Of a stretch of 64,000 nucleotides of DNA, positions 44,495-52,796 are shown in pieces. The first letter of the stretch is position 1; each line of letters starts with the position of its first letter. The DNA comes from Steroidobacter sp. (GTDB taxonomy: Bacteria; Pseudomonadota; Gammaproteobacteria; Steroidobacterales; Steroidobacteraceae): the NCBI GenBank assembly GCA_025929585.1, contig JAICPY010000005.1, positions 1-64,000 of the forward strand, written 5' to 3'. The notes below the pieces were generated by a model. It made no database searches. It saw only the letters and a list, made by a program, of their open reading frames with translations, and was not told the origin of the DNA. The position numbers and the translations under genes are program-made.

Positions 44495-44512
44495 ATTAGC
44501 CCTTGGTCCAAT
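44495..44512. promoter_or_regulatory. 18-bp palindrome, site 8
   Basis: ATTAGCCCTTGGTCCAAT, the closest match to consensus, 119 bp upstream of the sortase gene and after the Imm1-like gene. Confidence 0.65.
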
Positions 44513-44608
44513 GCCTGATGGGTCGAACGAGATATTCGACCGACGCAACGCCGCTCATCCGTCTTGTCTAGTAGGTGTGGGCGTCTGCCTTAGATCTGTG
44601 CGGGTCGT

Positions 44609-44998
44609 CTAAGACTGGCGCCAATTGAACCTGGGATCCCGCTCGGCGGTGTATAGATAAGTCAGGGCACAGGTAAGGGCGGTTTGCGCATCGAGGATTC
44701 TGTCGCTCGGTAACACTTCGCGGGTTCCGCCGACGTTCACCGTTGCAGTACTCGCCTGAGCCGATGACGCGCCTATCAGGTCGAACAATCTTGACGCACC
44801 ATCTCTCGCGCAGATGACGAACTGGCCTGCTCCTCCACGAATGATGAGTTGCTTATCTTCATCGGCCCTGAGTGCGACCACGGTGTGATGCCGCGCATCC
44901 AGCCTTCGGAGCAACCTCGCAACGTTCCGGGGAGTCGGCTCTTGGAGATTCCATCGGCATGAGTCGCTCGCGGAGAGATCATCGGTGACTAGAATCAT
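44609..44998 (-). CDS. Imm1-like protein (orphan immunity-protein fold)
   Basis: 129 residues, no signal or membrane segment. The C-terminal half shows VGGTREVLPSDRILDAQTAL, followed by TYLYTAERDPRFNW. This resembles the Imm1 family of contact-dependent or polymorphic toxin immunity proteins (pattern VGG..., P...L.D...AL..., then W near the end). No toxin gene is adjacent. It stands alone with palindrome site 9 about 130 bp upstream, shared with a divergent cupin gene. It could be an orphan immunity gene or a domesticated regulator; the assignment is moderate. Confidence 0.55.
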   Translation of the reverse strand: MILVTDDLSASDSCRWNLQEPTPRNVARLLRRLDARHHTVVALRADEDKQLIIRGGAGQFVICARDGASRLFDLIGASSAQASTATVNVGGTREVLPSDRILDAQTALTCALTYLYTAERDPRFNWRQS

Positions 44999-45129
44999 AG
45001 CGTTTCACTCGCTCTTATTTGAACGCGCCAGATTAGCGAAGCCGTAATAAGCTGTTCTTATGGACGCGCCCGAGCATGCATGCAGACGGCGTCCTTCGCA
45101 GATGCTGGCAGCGAGCGGCGATGACGTCA

Positions 45130-45147
45130 GTTGGACCAAGGTCTAAT
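45130..45147. promoter_or_regulatory. 18-bp palindrome, site 9
   Basis: GTTGGACCAAGGTCTAAT midway in the 279-bp divergent region, 132 bp from the Imm1-like start and 131 bp from the cupin start. Confidence 0.6.
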
Positions 45148-45188
45148 CATCTATCGTGCAAGTCGTCGCACCTTCTCCTCGGCGCAGT

Positions 45189-45206
45189 GTTGCGCAATGG
45201 TCCAAT
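45189..45206. promoter_or_regulatory. 18-bp palindrome, site 10
   Basis: GTTGCGCAATGGTCCAAT, 72 bp before the cupin ATG and exactly 59 bp from site 9. The right half is exact and the left half weak. Confidence 0.45.
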
Positions 45207-45277
45207 AGAGCACGACACGGCACTGCCACAGTCTGTGATCGATTAAATCGTTCATTGCTCGGCATCCTGGAGGTTAC

Positions 45278-45637
45278 ATGACTGGCTATGTCACAGATCT
45301 GAAGCAAGAGACTCTCGCCAATGAAGCGTACCGACGTGTGCTCGTGACTGGCCGATATCTGCAGCTCGTGCTGATGACGCTGCGGCCGACCGAAGAGATC
45401 GGCGCCGAGACTCACGATGATCACGATCAGTTCATTTGGGTCGAATCAGGCGTAGGCAAGATACTTCTGGGTCAGCAAGAGCACCCGCTCAGCCCTGGCA
45501 TCGGCGCGATGATTCCGGCGGGCATCAATCACAACGTCGTCAATACCTCTGTTACTCATGCGCTGCGCCTTTACACACTGTACAGCCCACCCGAGCACAC
45601 GGAAGGAACCATGCACCACACCAAGGCAGACGAATAG
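45278..45637 (+). CDS. Small cupin-domain protein
   Basis: 119 residues forming a single cupin barrel. Motif 1 reads EIGAETHDDHDQFIWVESG with His/His/Glu-type metal ligands; motif 2 reads PAGINHNVVN with the last His. Such stand-alone cupins are common near stress genes and may be metal-dependent isomerases or sensors; no substrate is predicted. GGAGG lies 7-8 bp before the ATG. Two palindromes (sites 9 and 10) lie upstream. It converges tightly (6 bp) with the UPF0104 gene. Confidence 0.88.
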   Translation: MTGYVTDLKQETLANEAYRRVLVTGRYLQLVLMTLRPTEEIGAETHDDHDQFIWVESGVGKILLGQQEHPLSPGIGAMIPAGINHNVVNTSVTHALRLYTLYSPPEHTEGTMHHTKADE

Positions 45638-45643
45638 GAGCAT

Positions 45644-46675
45644 CTATCTTTCACTCGCCTGTGACGGCACCGCCGTGGTTGGGATCTTCAGCTGAAATCC
45701 GGGTGCGTCTTGGCCGTATCGGCATCGAGGCGGATCGAGCGCATACCACACTCCAAACGCTAGGCTTGCCGGTAGGACGAGTAACCGGATCAGCACGGCG
45801 ACGGCGAGCGCCGCCTCGTACTCGATCCCGAGCGCCATCGCCGTGCCCGCGAAAGATCCTTCGACGACACCCAGTCCGTTGATGGAGAGCGGGACAAGCG
45901 TCGCAAGACCAGCGACCGCGCCAAGCATGGCGCACAGAGCCCACGATACGGGCGTGCCGAGACTCTGAAAGAGTATGTAGATGTTGGCGATCGCGATCGT
46001 CTGGAACAGAAGTGAGATCGCGAGGAGCGGGAGCCATTTGCGACCGGCGTGCCGGAGGTACTGGAAGTTGTGGCGCACCGCATCGACGAACGTGGCAGAT
46101 CGCAAGCGTTCCGTAAGCGCCTTGACCCAACCTGCATACACCGCGAGTACGAGCGCTCCGCCTAAGAGACCTCCTAATGCGCTCAGCAGTATGAAAACTC
46201 GCGCGGTCCGGCTGTGCGCCATCAACGCGAACGCACCGATGTTGCCGATCGCAAGCAATGCCGCGAATCCGACGATACGTTCGATCACCACAGCCGATAT
46301 TGCGCGGGAACGATAGCCTTCCTTTGGCCAGGTGCTCATGATGCGGTAGGCATCGCCGCCGATGCCGGTGGGAAGAAAATTGTTCAGAAAGAATCCGATC
46401 CCATTGGAAGTCACGAGATAGAAGAGTTTGAAATGCAGATCGTGGATCTTCAGCGCGGCTTGCCACTTCCAGGGACTGATGACGAACGATGCGGCAAGCG
46501 CGCACGTCGAGAGGAGCGTTCCTTGCCATGACAAGCGAGCGAGGTAACCGGGCATTGCCTGCCAATCGATGCCATACGCGAGTAACGACAGAAGAATGAC
46601 ACACGACACGATGCGCAGTGCGCGGTTCAACCGCTGCCTGTTGGATGTCTGCTGATGCAACGCTCTGCTCCCCAT
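45644..46675 (-). CDS. UPF0104/AglD-like integral membrane protein (lysylphosphatidylglycerol synthase TM family)
   Basis: 343 residues with about eight membrane helices. Family landmarks are WKWQAALKIHDLHFKLFYLV, FFLNNFLPTGIGGDAYRI, ISAVVIERIVGF and, near the end, LSINGLGVVEGSFAG. This is the flippase-like membrane module of MprF without the synthase domain. Relatives accompany glycosyltransferases and lipid-carrier pathways. It is divergent from the ACP/acyltransferase/FkbH operon, with which it may act in building a surface glycolipid or polysaccharide. Start ATG 46675 has a weak ribosome site. Confidence 0.85.
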   Translation of the reverse strand: MGSRALHQQTSNRQRLNRALRIVSCVILLSLLAYGIDWQAMPGYLARLSWQGTLLSTCALAASFVISPWKWQAALKIHDLHFKLFYLVTSNGIGFFLNNFLPTGIGGDAYRIMSTWPKEGYRSRAISAVVIERIVGFAALLAIGNIGAFALMAHSRTARVFILLSALGGLLGGALVLAVYAGWVKALTERLRSATFVDAVRHNFQYLRHAGRKWLPLLAISLLFQTIAIANIYILFQSLGTPVSWALCAMLGAVAGLATLVPLSINGLGVVEGSFAGTAMALGIEYEAALAVAVLIRLLVLPASLAFGVWYALDPPRCRYGQDAPGFQLKIPTTAVPSQASER

Positions 46676-46824
46676 TTACATCGAACCCTCTCCCGGTAAT
46701 TCGATGATACGCAGCCTCGAAGGAAGTTCTTCGTGCTTGCCCCAACTACGGACTAGGCCGCCGCCGCTTCGCTGCTAGGCTTTCTAACGGCACTTCGAAT
46801 CAGCTTCTTTTAAGGCGAGTACCC

Positions 46825-47067
46825 ATGGACGAACGGCTGCGTGCGCTGATCGCTGAGATCCTTGATCTGCCGCTCGCCCGTGTCAGGGCCGACATCCGTC
46901 GAGCCGAGACCGAGACTTGGGATTCACTGAGTCACCTTCGCATCATCACTGCTATCGAAGCCGAATTCGATTTGGCATTCACCATGGAGGAGATCGCGAG
47001 GTTTCAAACGCCTGCAGACTTTCAGCGATGCATCGATTCTCGCTGCCGCCTGCGCTCTAACGGATAG
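46825..47067 (+). CDS. Acyl carrier protein
   Basis: 80 residues. An ACP four-helix bundle with phosphopantetheine attachment Ser34 in TWDSLSHLRIITAIE. The DSL motif is followed by the usual acidic helix EAEFDLAFTMEEI. Dedicated ACPs of this size accompany FkbH-type enzymes, which load a glyceryl unit from 1,3-bisphosphoglycerate onto ACP. Five bp separate it from the hexapeptide acyltransferase, so the three genes form one operon. Confidence 0.85.
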   Translation: MDERLRALIAEILDLPLARVRADIRRAETETWDSLSHLRIITAIEAEFDLAFTMEEIARFQTPADFQRCIDSRCRLRSNG

Positions 47068-47072
47068 GCAAC

Positions 47073-47849
47073 ATGGCTCGAACCTCAGACGATGCGGTGA
47101 GCTCTCATGGCAGATTGCACTCATCGCCACCGAAGATTCGTGAGTTACTAGCGCCAGAGGCCGGATCGGCCTTTGCGCGCTATCGCCAATTGACCTGCCC
47201 AGGTTCGATCACCCGCTTCTGCTTGTACGAGCTGGCGACGATGCTGCTGCTTCCCTTACCCGGCGCTTTGGGACTGTTGCTTCGAAGAGCTCTTCTGAAG
47301 CCTTTTTTCGGTGCAATGGGACGTGATGTGATCATCGGCCGAAACTGTGTCTTTCGGCATCCGCAGCGGATCTACATCGGCGACGGGGTGGTGATCGATG
47401 AGAACTGCCTGCTCGATGCACGCGGTTCGGGCACACAAGGTCTGAATATCGCGAAGGGAGTTCTGGTCAGCAGGAATGTTCAGATCAAATCGAAGGGCGG
47501 CTCCATTTACATTGGCCGCGGGGTGAATATCGGAGACAACTCGCTGATCGTGAGCCAGAGCGGCATCTGGATCGGCGATGGCGCGGCGATCGCCGGGAGC
47601 TGTCAAATCATGGGCGGGACATTCTCAATGAACCAGTTCAATCTGCCTGCATCCGAGCGACTGAGCACCAGTGCAGGTCCGATTAGTATTGGATCCGGAG
47701 CTTGGCTCGCCACCAGTGTCATAGTGCTCGACGGCGCGTGCATTGGGAACGACTCCATCGTCTCTGCGGGCTCGGTGCTGAGCGGTGCCCTACCGGCTAA
47801 ATGCGTCGCTCAGGGCAATCCTGCAAGACAACTGTTTGGTATTCGCTGA
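47073..47849 (+). CDS. Hexapeptide-repeat acyltransferase (left-handed beta-helix)
   Basis: 258 residues. An N-terminal amphipathic/hydrophobic region (LYELATMLLLPLPGALGLLL) may contact the membrane. It is followed by hexapeptide turns: VIIGRNCVFRHPQRIYIGDG, VVIDENCLLDARG, VLVSRNVQI, IYIGRGVNIGDNSLI and IWIGDGAAIAG. The C-terminal loop ends GNPARQLFGIR, a common O-acetyltransferase ending. An acyl group is transferred to a sugar or lipid; with the ACP next door, the donor may be acyl-ACP or glyceryl-ACP. The stop is 32 bp before the FkbH-like start. Confidence 0.87.
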   Translation: MARTSDDAVSSHGRLHSSPPKIRELLAPEAGSAFARYRQLTCPGSITRFCLYELATMLLLPLPGALGLLLRRALLKPFFGAMGRDVIIGRNCVFRHPQRIYIGDGVVIDENCLLDARGSGTQGLNIAKGVLVSRNVQIKSKGGSIYIGRGVNIGDNSLIVSQSGIWIGDGAAIAGSCQIMGGTFSMNQFNLPASERLSTSAGPISIGSGAWLATSVIVLDGACIGNDSIVSAGSVLSGALPAKCVAQGNPARQLFGIR

Positions 47850-47881
47850 GTCGGCGTTCGCTGCGCGTAATACAGTGCATG

Positions 47882-49765
47882 ATGAGCCCGATCGAGCACA
47901 TCTGCGGTGTAGATCCATTTAGCCTCAGTGTGAGCGAGACGCACAGACTCGCACGCGAGTTGCGCCGTGCAGGCACCGCGCCTGAAGCGCGCGTCGCCTT
48001 CGGCGGCAATATCGTGTTCGAGCCATTGCCTGAATACTTGGAAGCACACTTGGCATGTAAAGGCATCGCTGCAGCAACGTATTCGGGTGGCTTCAATCAG
48101 CATCTACAAGAGATTATCGATCCGACTTCCGCGTTGCACCGATTCGATCCCAATTTCCTGTTCTTGCATACCGAGCTCGATGCGGTATTGCCGGGGCTGG
48201 TCGATCGGCATGACGGTACGGCAGAGCACTGGCGTCGCGGCATGACAGAAATGCTCAGCTTGATTGAATCGGTCGTGAATGAAGCGCTGGAGAAGACGCA
48301 CGCATCCGTGCTGCTCACGAACTTCGTCGCACCGGATCGTTATGACTTCGGCCTTGCGGATTGGCGCTGCGAACTGGGCGAACAGGAATTCTCTTGGCAG
48401 CTCAACTCGGCGCTGAACAGGCGGTTTCGCACCGAGCCGCGCGTCCAGATCGTCGACCTGTGTCGCTTGATGGCACTTCATGGCCACGAGCGCGCACGCG
48501 ACCGGCGCCTTTACTATCTTGCGAAGGTTCCCTGGCACGAAAGCTTTTTGCCGATTCTGGCGAACGAGCTCACACGACATGTCAGCGTCAGCCTGGGTCG
48601 CATTCACAAATGCTTGGTCGTGGACCTGGACAATACGCTGTGGCACGGCGTCCTGGGCGAGGAAGGTCCATGGGGCGTGCGTGTCGGCACTGGAGACTCT
48701 ATCGCCGAAGCACATCTCGACCTGCAGCGCCGAATCTTGGCAATCAAGCGACGTGGCGTGCTTATCGCGGTGTGCAGCAAGAATAATCGCGAAGACGTGG
48801 AGCAAATGTTTGGGCTGCATCCAGAGATGCCGCTGCGGTTGGATGACTTCGTATGCTTGGAGCTCGGTTGGGAAATGAAGCACGAAGGTCTGCAACGCAT
48901 CGCTGCGAATCTCAACATCGGAACCGACAGCTTGGTATTTCTCGATGACAACCCCGCCGAGATCGAACTGATTCGCCAGATGATGCCCGAGGTCGAATGC
49001 ATTCTCGTGCCCGAAGATCCAGTGCTGCGTCCGATGTGTCTCGATCGCTTTCACGGCCTGGAACGCACGGTAATCACATCGGAGGATCTCGCGAAGACCC
49101 GCCAGTACAAGGAGAACGAGGTTCGCCACTCGGCGCGCAGCGGATTCGCGGATCTGCAGGAGTATCTGTACAGCCTTGGAACACATGTAGAGATTCGCGC
49201 GGCGACGCCCGAGCTACTCGCCCGTGCGCAACAACTGTTCGCAAAGACGAACCAGTTCAATCTCACCTCGCAACGCTACACACTCGCCCAGCTTCACGAA
49301 GTGGAGGTAGATGAAACCTCGACCGTACTACTGATTCGAGCCACCGATCGCTTCGGAGAGTTGGGCTGGATCGGTGCCGTAGTACTGCGAGATCTCGATA
49401 GACCTACGGCACGGATAGACAATTTTGTGCTCAGCTGCCGCGCCATGGGCCGTGGAATCGAAAGCGCGATCCTCAATCACATCAAACGGCTGTGCTTCAC
49501 ACAATCGAGCTGCAGAATCCTGCAGGCGCAATATCTACCCACCGCAAAGAACGCACCTGTCTGTGAGCTATACGAGCAACACGGTTTCCTCGCTACCGGG
49601 ACGGATGTCCACGGTGGCAAGCTGTATCAGCTCCCGAGGGAGGATCTCGCTTTCACATCCTGCGATTGGATCGAAGTCAAGAACGCCGATACAAACGATC
49701 TTGGCGACGAAACACCCCTGAATTGTCGAAGTCCGCTGCCGCTCGTCACCTCATCGAGGCAATAG
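47882..49765 (+). CDS. FkbH-like HAD-family protein
   Basis: 627 residues (ATG 47879 is one codon earlier). The N-terminal domain (to about 235) is SGNH-like. The central HAD phosphatase domain has motif I VVDLDNTLWHGVLGEEG (Asp near 248), then IAVCSKNNREDV and VFLDDNPAEIELIRQ. The C-terminal part resembles a GNAT acyltransferase (NQFNLTSQRYT, FGELGWIGAVVL, SCRAMGRGIESAIL). FkbH proteins dephosphorylate and transfer a glyceryl unit onto ACP to make methoxymalonyl or glyceryl building blocks. Here no polyketide synthase is seen; with the ACP and hexapeptide transferase it may decorate a surface glycan. Confidence 0.88.
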   Translation: MSPIEHICGVDPFSLSVSETHRLARELRRAGTAPEARVAFGGNIVFEPLPEYLEAHLACKGIAAATYSGGFNQHLQEIIDPTSALHRFDPNFLFLHTELDAVLPGLVDRHDGTAEHWRRGMTEMLSLIESVVNEALEKTHASVLLTNFVAPDRYDFGLADWRCELGEQEFSWQLNSALNRRFRTEPRVQIVDLCRLMALHGHERARDRRLYYLAKVPWHESFLPILANELTRHVSVSLGRIHKCLVVDLDNTLWHGVLGEEGPWGVRVGTGDSIAEAHLDLQRRILAIKRRGVLIAVCSKNNREDVEQMFGLHPEMPLRLDDFVCLELGWEMKHEGLQRIAANLNIGTDSLVFLDDNPAEIELIRQMMPEVECILVPEDPVLRPMCLDRFHGLERTVITSEDLAKTRQYKENEVRHSARSGFADLQEYLYSLGTHVEIRAATPELLARAQQLFAKTNQFNLTSQRYTLAQLHEVEVDETSTVLLIRATDRFGELGWIGAVVLRDLDRPTARIDNFVLSCRAMGRGIESAILNHIKRLCFTQSSCRILQAQYLPTAKNAPVCELYEQHGFLATGTDVHGGKLYQLPREDLAFTSCDWIEVKNADTNDLGDETPLNCRSPLPLVTSSRQ

Positions 49766-49958
49766 GGTTCTGCATTCGTCTTGGTAACGGGTCCCCAAAC
49801 CAGACCCAACCTATACCTGCGGAATGGAAGCCAAAACGATTCCCACCGCCAGGTAAATCGTGCCATATTGGCCTCGTATCGCATATCAATCGGGTGCGGC
49901 CTCATGGTCCAGCTTGCGTCGACCTACTAACCTTCCCTTAAAACGTTAGGGGAAAGAC

Positions 49959-52694
49959 GTGCATCTTGCTCATCACCCGATATTCATAGCGCTCTCTGCT
50001 CTGACCGCTTGGCTGGGCGCTTGGACTGCGCTCGATCTTTTCCGCCGAATGCAAGCGCACACGGGGTTCTATCGGCGCGCCTGGGTCGCCGCAGCCGGTA
50101 TAGCCATGGGACTGAGCATCTGGTCCATGCACTTCATTGCGATGCTGGGCTTCGACCCCGGAACAGAGGTGCGCTACGAAGTCCGACTCACGGTGCTGTC
50201 GTTGCTACTGGCTATTGCGGCCACAACGTTCGCCTTCGTGTTTGCGCGACCGACTCGATTGCGCCAGCTCGCCAGCGGATTGGTCATGGCGACCGGCATC
50301 TGCGGAATGCACTACATGGGAATGGCGGCTGTTGTCACACGGGCAACCCTGACGAACGAACCGGTGTTCGTAGTGCTCGCGTTTCTCGTCGCTGTCGTCG
50401 CTTCAGCTGGCGCATTGATGGTGGCGATGAGGGAGACCACTCTCGCCCAGAGATTGTTGGCTGCTGTCGTGCTTGGATTTGCAATCGTAGGCATGCACTA
50501 CACAGCAATGCTTGGCGTGCACATCACTGCCGATCCAAGCTCGATCATTCAATCGAGGGGCATCGAGCCATTCGTGCTTGCTGTAGCGGTAGCGGCAGGC
50601 ACACTTTTCATTCTGATGTTGGCGCTGATTGCCGCATTGTCCGATCAAAGATTCGAAGCCATCGCCGTGCACGAGGCTTTACGCAGCGAAAAGCAAGTGC
50701 GATCCATCCTAGAGAATCTGCCGATGGGAATCTTCGTTGCCGCTTCTCCGTCGGGCGAGATTCAATTCGCGAACGCGGAAGCTGCGCGGCTGTTGGGGCA
50801 TCCTTTAGGCGGAGCCGCGCTATGGGCGCATGAGGGTACTCACGGCGCCATCCACGAGACTGGGCGACGGCTCACGCCGGAAGAACACCTGCTACATAAA
50901 GCCATCCGGGAGAATCGGCGAGCCGGACCGGTGATTCAGAGGTACCGGCGTGGCGATGGCGAGCTCATTCAACTCGAAGTCACAGCAGCACCGATCCCAG
51001 ATCGCGAGAACTGCGGATCATTCTCTGTCGCCGCATTCCAGGATGTCACAGCAAAGATCCTGGCCGAGGAACAAGCGCGTCAGGCTGCCACGTTGCGAGA
51101 AAGCGAAGAACGCTTTCGGCTAATCGCGGAGCAAGCACCGGTCATGTTGTGGATGAGCGATGTGAGTGGCCACTGCGTCTACGTAAACAAGGCGCTGCGC
51201 GAATTTAGCGACTCGGAAACGATCAACAATACGGATGCTTGGATTGCATCGGCCGATGAGGAAGGTCAATCCGACATTCTGAGGCGCATCGAACATGCGC
51301 AGCATGCTCACGAGGGCTTCTCGCTGGAAGCCACTGTGCGCCGCGCCGATGGTGAACGACGCTTGGTTCATATTCTCGCTTGCCCTCGATTCGGCGAAGA
51401 CAGGCATTTCCTGGGACTAATCGGCGTGAATACAGATATCACGCAAGCGCGACAAGCGGAGCGCAATCTGCAACATATAAATGACCTACTCGAGCAGCGT
51501 GTGAAAGCGGCGCTGGTAGAGAAAGGTGAAGCCGAAGCAGCGCTGATGCACGCACAGCGGCTCGAATCTCTGGGCAGGCTCACCGGCGGAGTTGCCCACG
51601 ACTTCAACAACCTGCTCACTGTAATCATCGGGGCACTGGACATTATTCTCAGAGATTCGGACAACGCTGCTCGTCGCGCTCGCCTAGGTGAAGCGGCATT
51701 GAAAGCGGCACGTCGAGGCGAACAGCTCACCGCACAACTGCTCGCGTTTGCACGCCGCCAGCCCCTACAACCCCAAACGTGTGACCTCAACCAGCTGATT
51801 CGAGAATGCGAACCGCTCCTGCGGCGAGCGACGGGCGAGGACCTCTCGCTCACGCTGCGCTTATCTGAGGAAAAGACGATTGCGCTCATCGACCCAACGC
51901 AGTTCGCAGCAAGCTTGCTGAATCTCGTAGTCAATGCGGTCGACGCGAGCACTCCAGGCGGAGCGATCGAGATCGACACCCGGATCGTTCCTGCACCCAA
52001 GGAGAAGGAGCGAAACGCGAAGCATGAACGAGTCATTCGCGTAAGCGTATCGGACCGGGGACAAGGGATGAGTCAGGAGTTGGTCGATCATATTTTCGAA
52101 CCCTTCTTCACGACCAAAGCGCCGGGTAAAGGCACGGGCCTCGGCTTGAGCCAGGTGTATGGCTTCGTCAAGCAGTCCGGCGGCGAAGTACAGGTGGAAA
52201 GCACACTAGGCAGAGGCACCTGCATGAGTGTCATGCTACCGCTCCAAGCAAGCGAGTCGCAGATCGCTCAGCAACGCGCTGTAGCCACGCAGTCGTTCAC
52301 TCGAGCACTGCATGTTCTGCTTGCTGAGGATGACTCGTCGGTTGCCGCGATCACGCAGGCGATGCTGGTCGATTTGGGCCACGAGGTGACCTGCGCGGCG
52401 AATGCCGAGCAGGCGCTTCAAGCATTACAGTCCGATAGCGACGTCGATGTATTGCTCACAGACGTTCTCATGCCCGGCGGCATGAACGGCGTCGAGCTTG
52501 CGCAGGAGGCGGTGAAGATTCGTAATGGGCTGAGCGTTCTACTGTGTTCCGGATACGCCGGTGAAGCACTCGATCAATCGATCGCGCGCGGCGAATGGCC
52601 TTTTCTCAAGAAACCCTTTCAGCGCAATGAGCTGGCCGAAGCGCTCGGATGGTTAGCATCTCAGTCCACAATGCAACGGTCGCGCCGGGGCTGA
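49959..52694 (+). CDS. MHYT-PAS hybrid sensor histidine kinase with C-terminal receiver
   Basis: 911 residues. Seven membrane helices carry the MHYT motifs SMHFIAML, GMHYMGMAA and GMHYTAML, proposed to bind copper and sense O2, CO or NO. A PAS domain (about 245-370), a second PAS (about 375-495), a coiled linker, and HisKA GGVAHDFNNLLTVIIGALD with His547 follow. HATPase has DRGQGM and GTGLGLSQVYGFVKQSGGEV. A receiver domain (about 785-905) has LLTDVLMPGGMNG. Start GTG 49959 follows AGGGGA by 6 bp. No partner is adjacent. Confidence 0.92.
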   Translation: MHLAHHPIFIALSALTAWLGAWTALDLFRRMQAHTGFYRRAWVAAAGIAMGLSIWSMHFIAMLGFDPGTEVRYEVRLTVLSLLLAIAATTFAFVFARPTRLRQLASGLVMATGICGMHYMGMAAVVTRATLTNEPVFVVLAFLVAVVASAGALMVAMRETTLAQRLLAAVVLGFAIVGMHYTAMLGVHITADPSSIIQSRGIEPFVLAVAVAAGTLFILMLALIAALSDQRFEAIAVHEALRSEKQVRSILENLPMGIFVAASPSGEIQFANAEAARLLGHPLGGAALWAHEGTHGAIHETGRRLTPEEHLLHKAIRENRRAGPVIQRYRRGDGELIQLEVTAAPIPDRENCGSFSVAAFQDVTAKILAEEQARQAATLRESEERFRLIAEQAPVMLWMSDVSGHCVYVNKALREFSDSETINNTDAWIASADEEGQSDILRRIEHAQHAHEGFSLEATVRRADGERRLVHILACPRFGEDRHFLGLIGVNTDITQARQAERNLQHINDLLEQRVKAALVEKGEAEAALMHAQRLESLGRLTGGVAHDFNNLLTVIIGALDIILRDSDNAARRARLGEAALKAARRGEQLTAQLLAFARRQPLQPQTCDLNQLIRECEPLLRRATGEDLSLTLRLSEEKTIALIDPTQFAASLLNLVVNAVDASTPGGAIEIDTRIVPAPKEKERNAKHERVIRVSVSDRGQGMSQELVDHIFEPFFTTKAPGKGTGLGLSQVYGFVKQSGGEVQVESTLGRGTCMSVMLPLQASESQIAQQRAVATQSFTRALHVLLAEDDSSVAAITQAMLVDLGHEVTCAANAEQALQALQSDSDVDVLLTDVLMPGGMNGVELAQEAVKIRNGLSVLLCSGYAGEALDQSIARGEWPFLKKPFQRNELAEALGWLASQSTMQRSRRG

Positions 52695-52796
52695 GTTAGA
52701 CAGCGGCAACGACAGCGATTCACGAGGTGCGCGGTTCGGGGGAACCCCATAGGCATCCGAGGACACTCACGGGCTCCGACCCTTCATGGAGCCAAG

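Noticed and set aside
49891-49912. Possible eleventh palindrome before the MHYT kinase (GTGCGGCCTCATGGTCCAGC)
   Set aside because: The half-sites are separated by four bases instead of two and the outer bases do not match, so it does not fit the 18-bp pattern.
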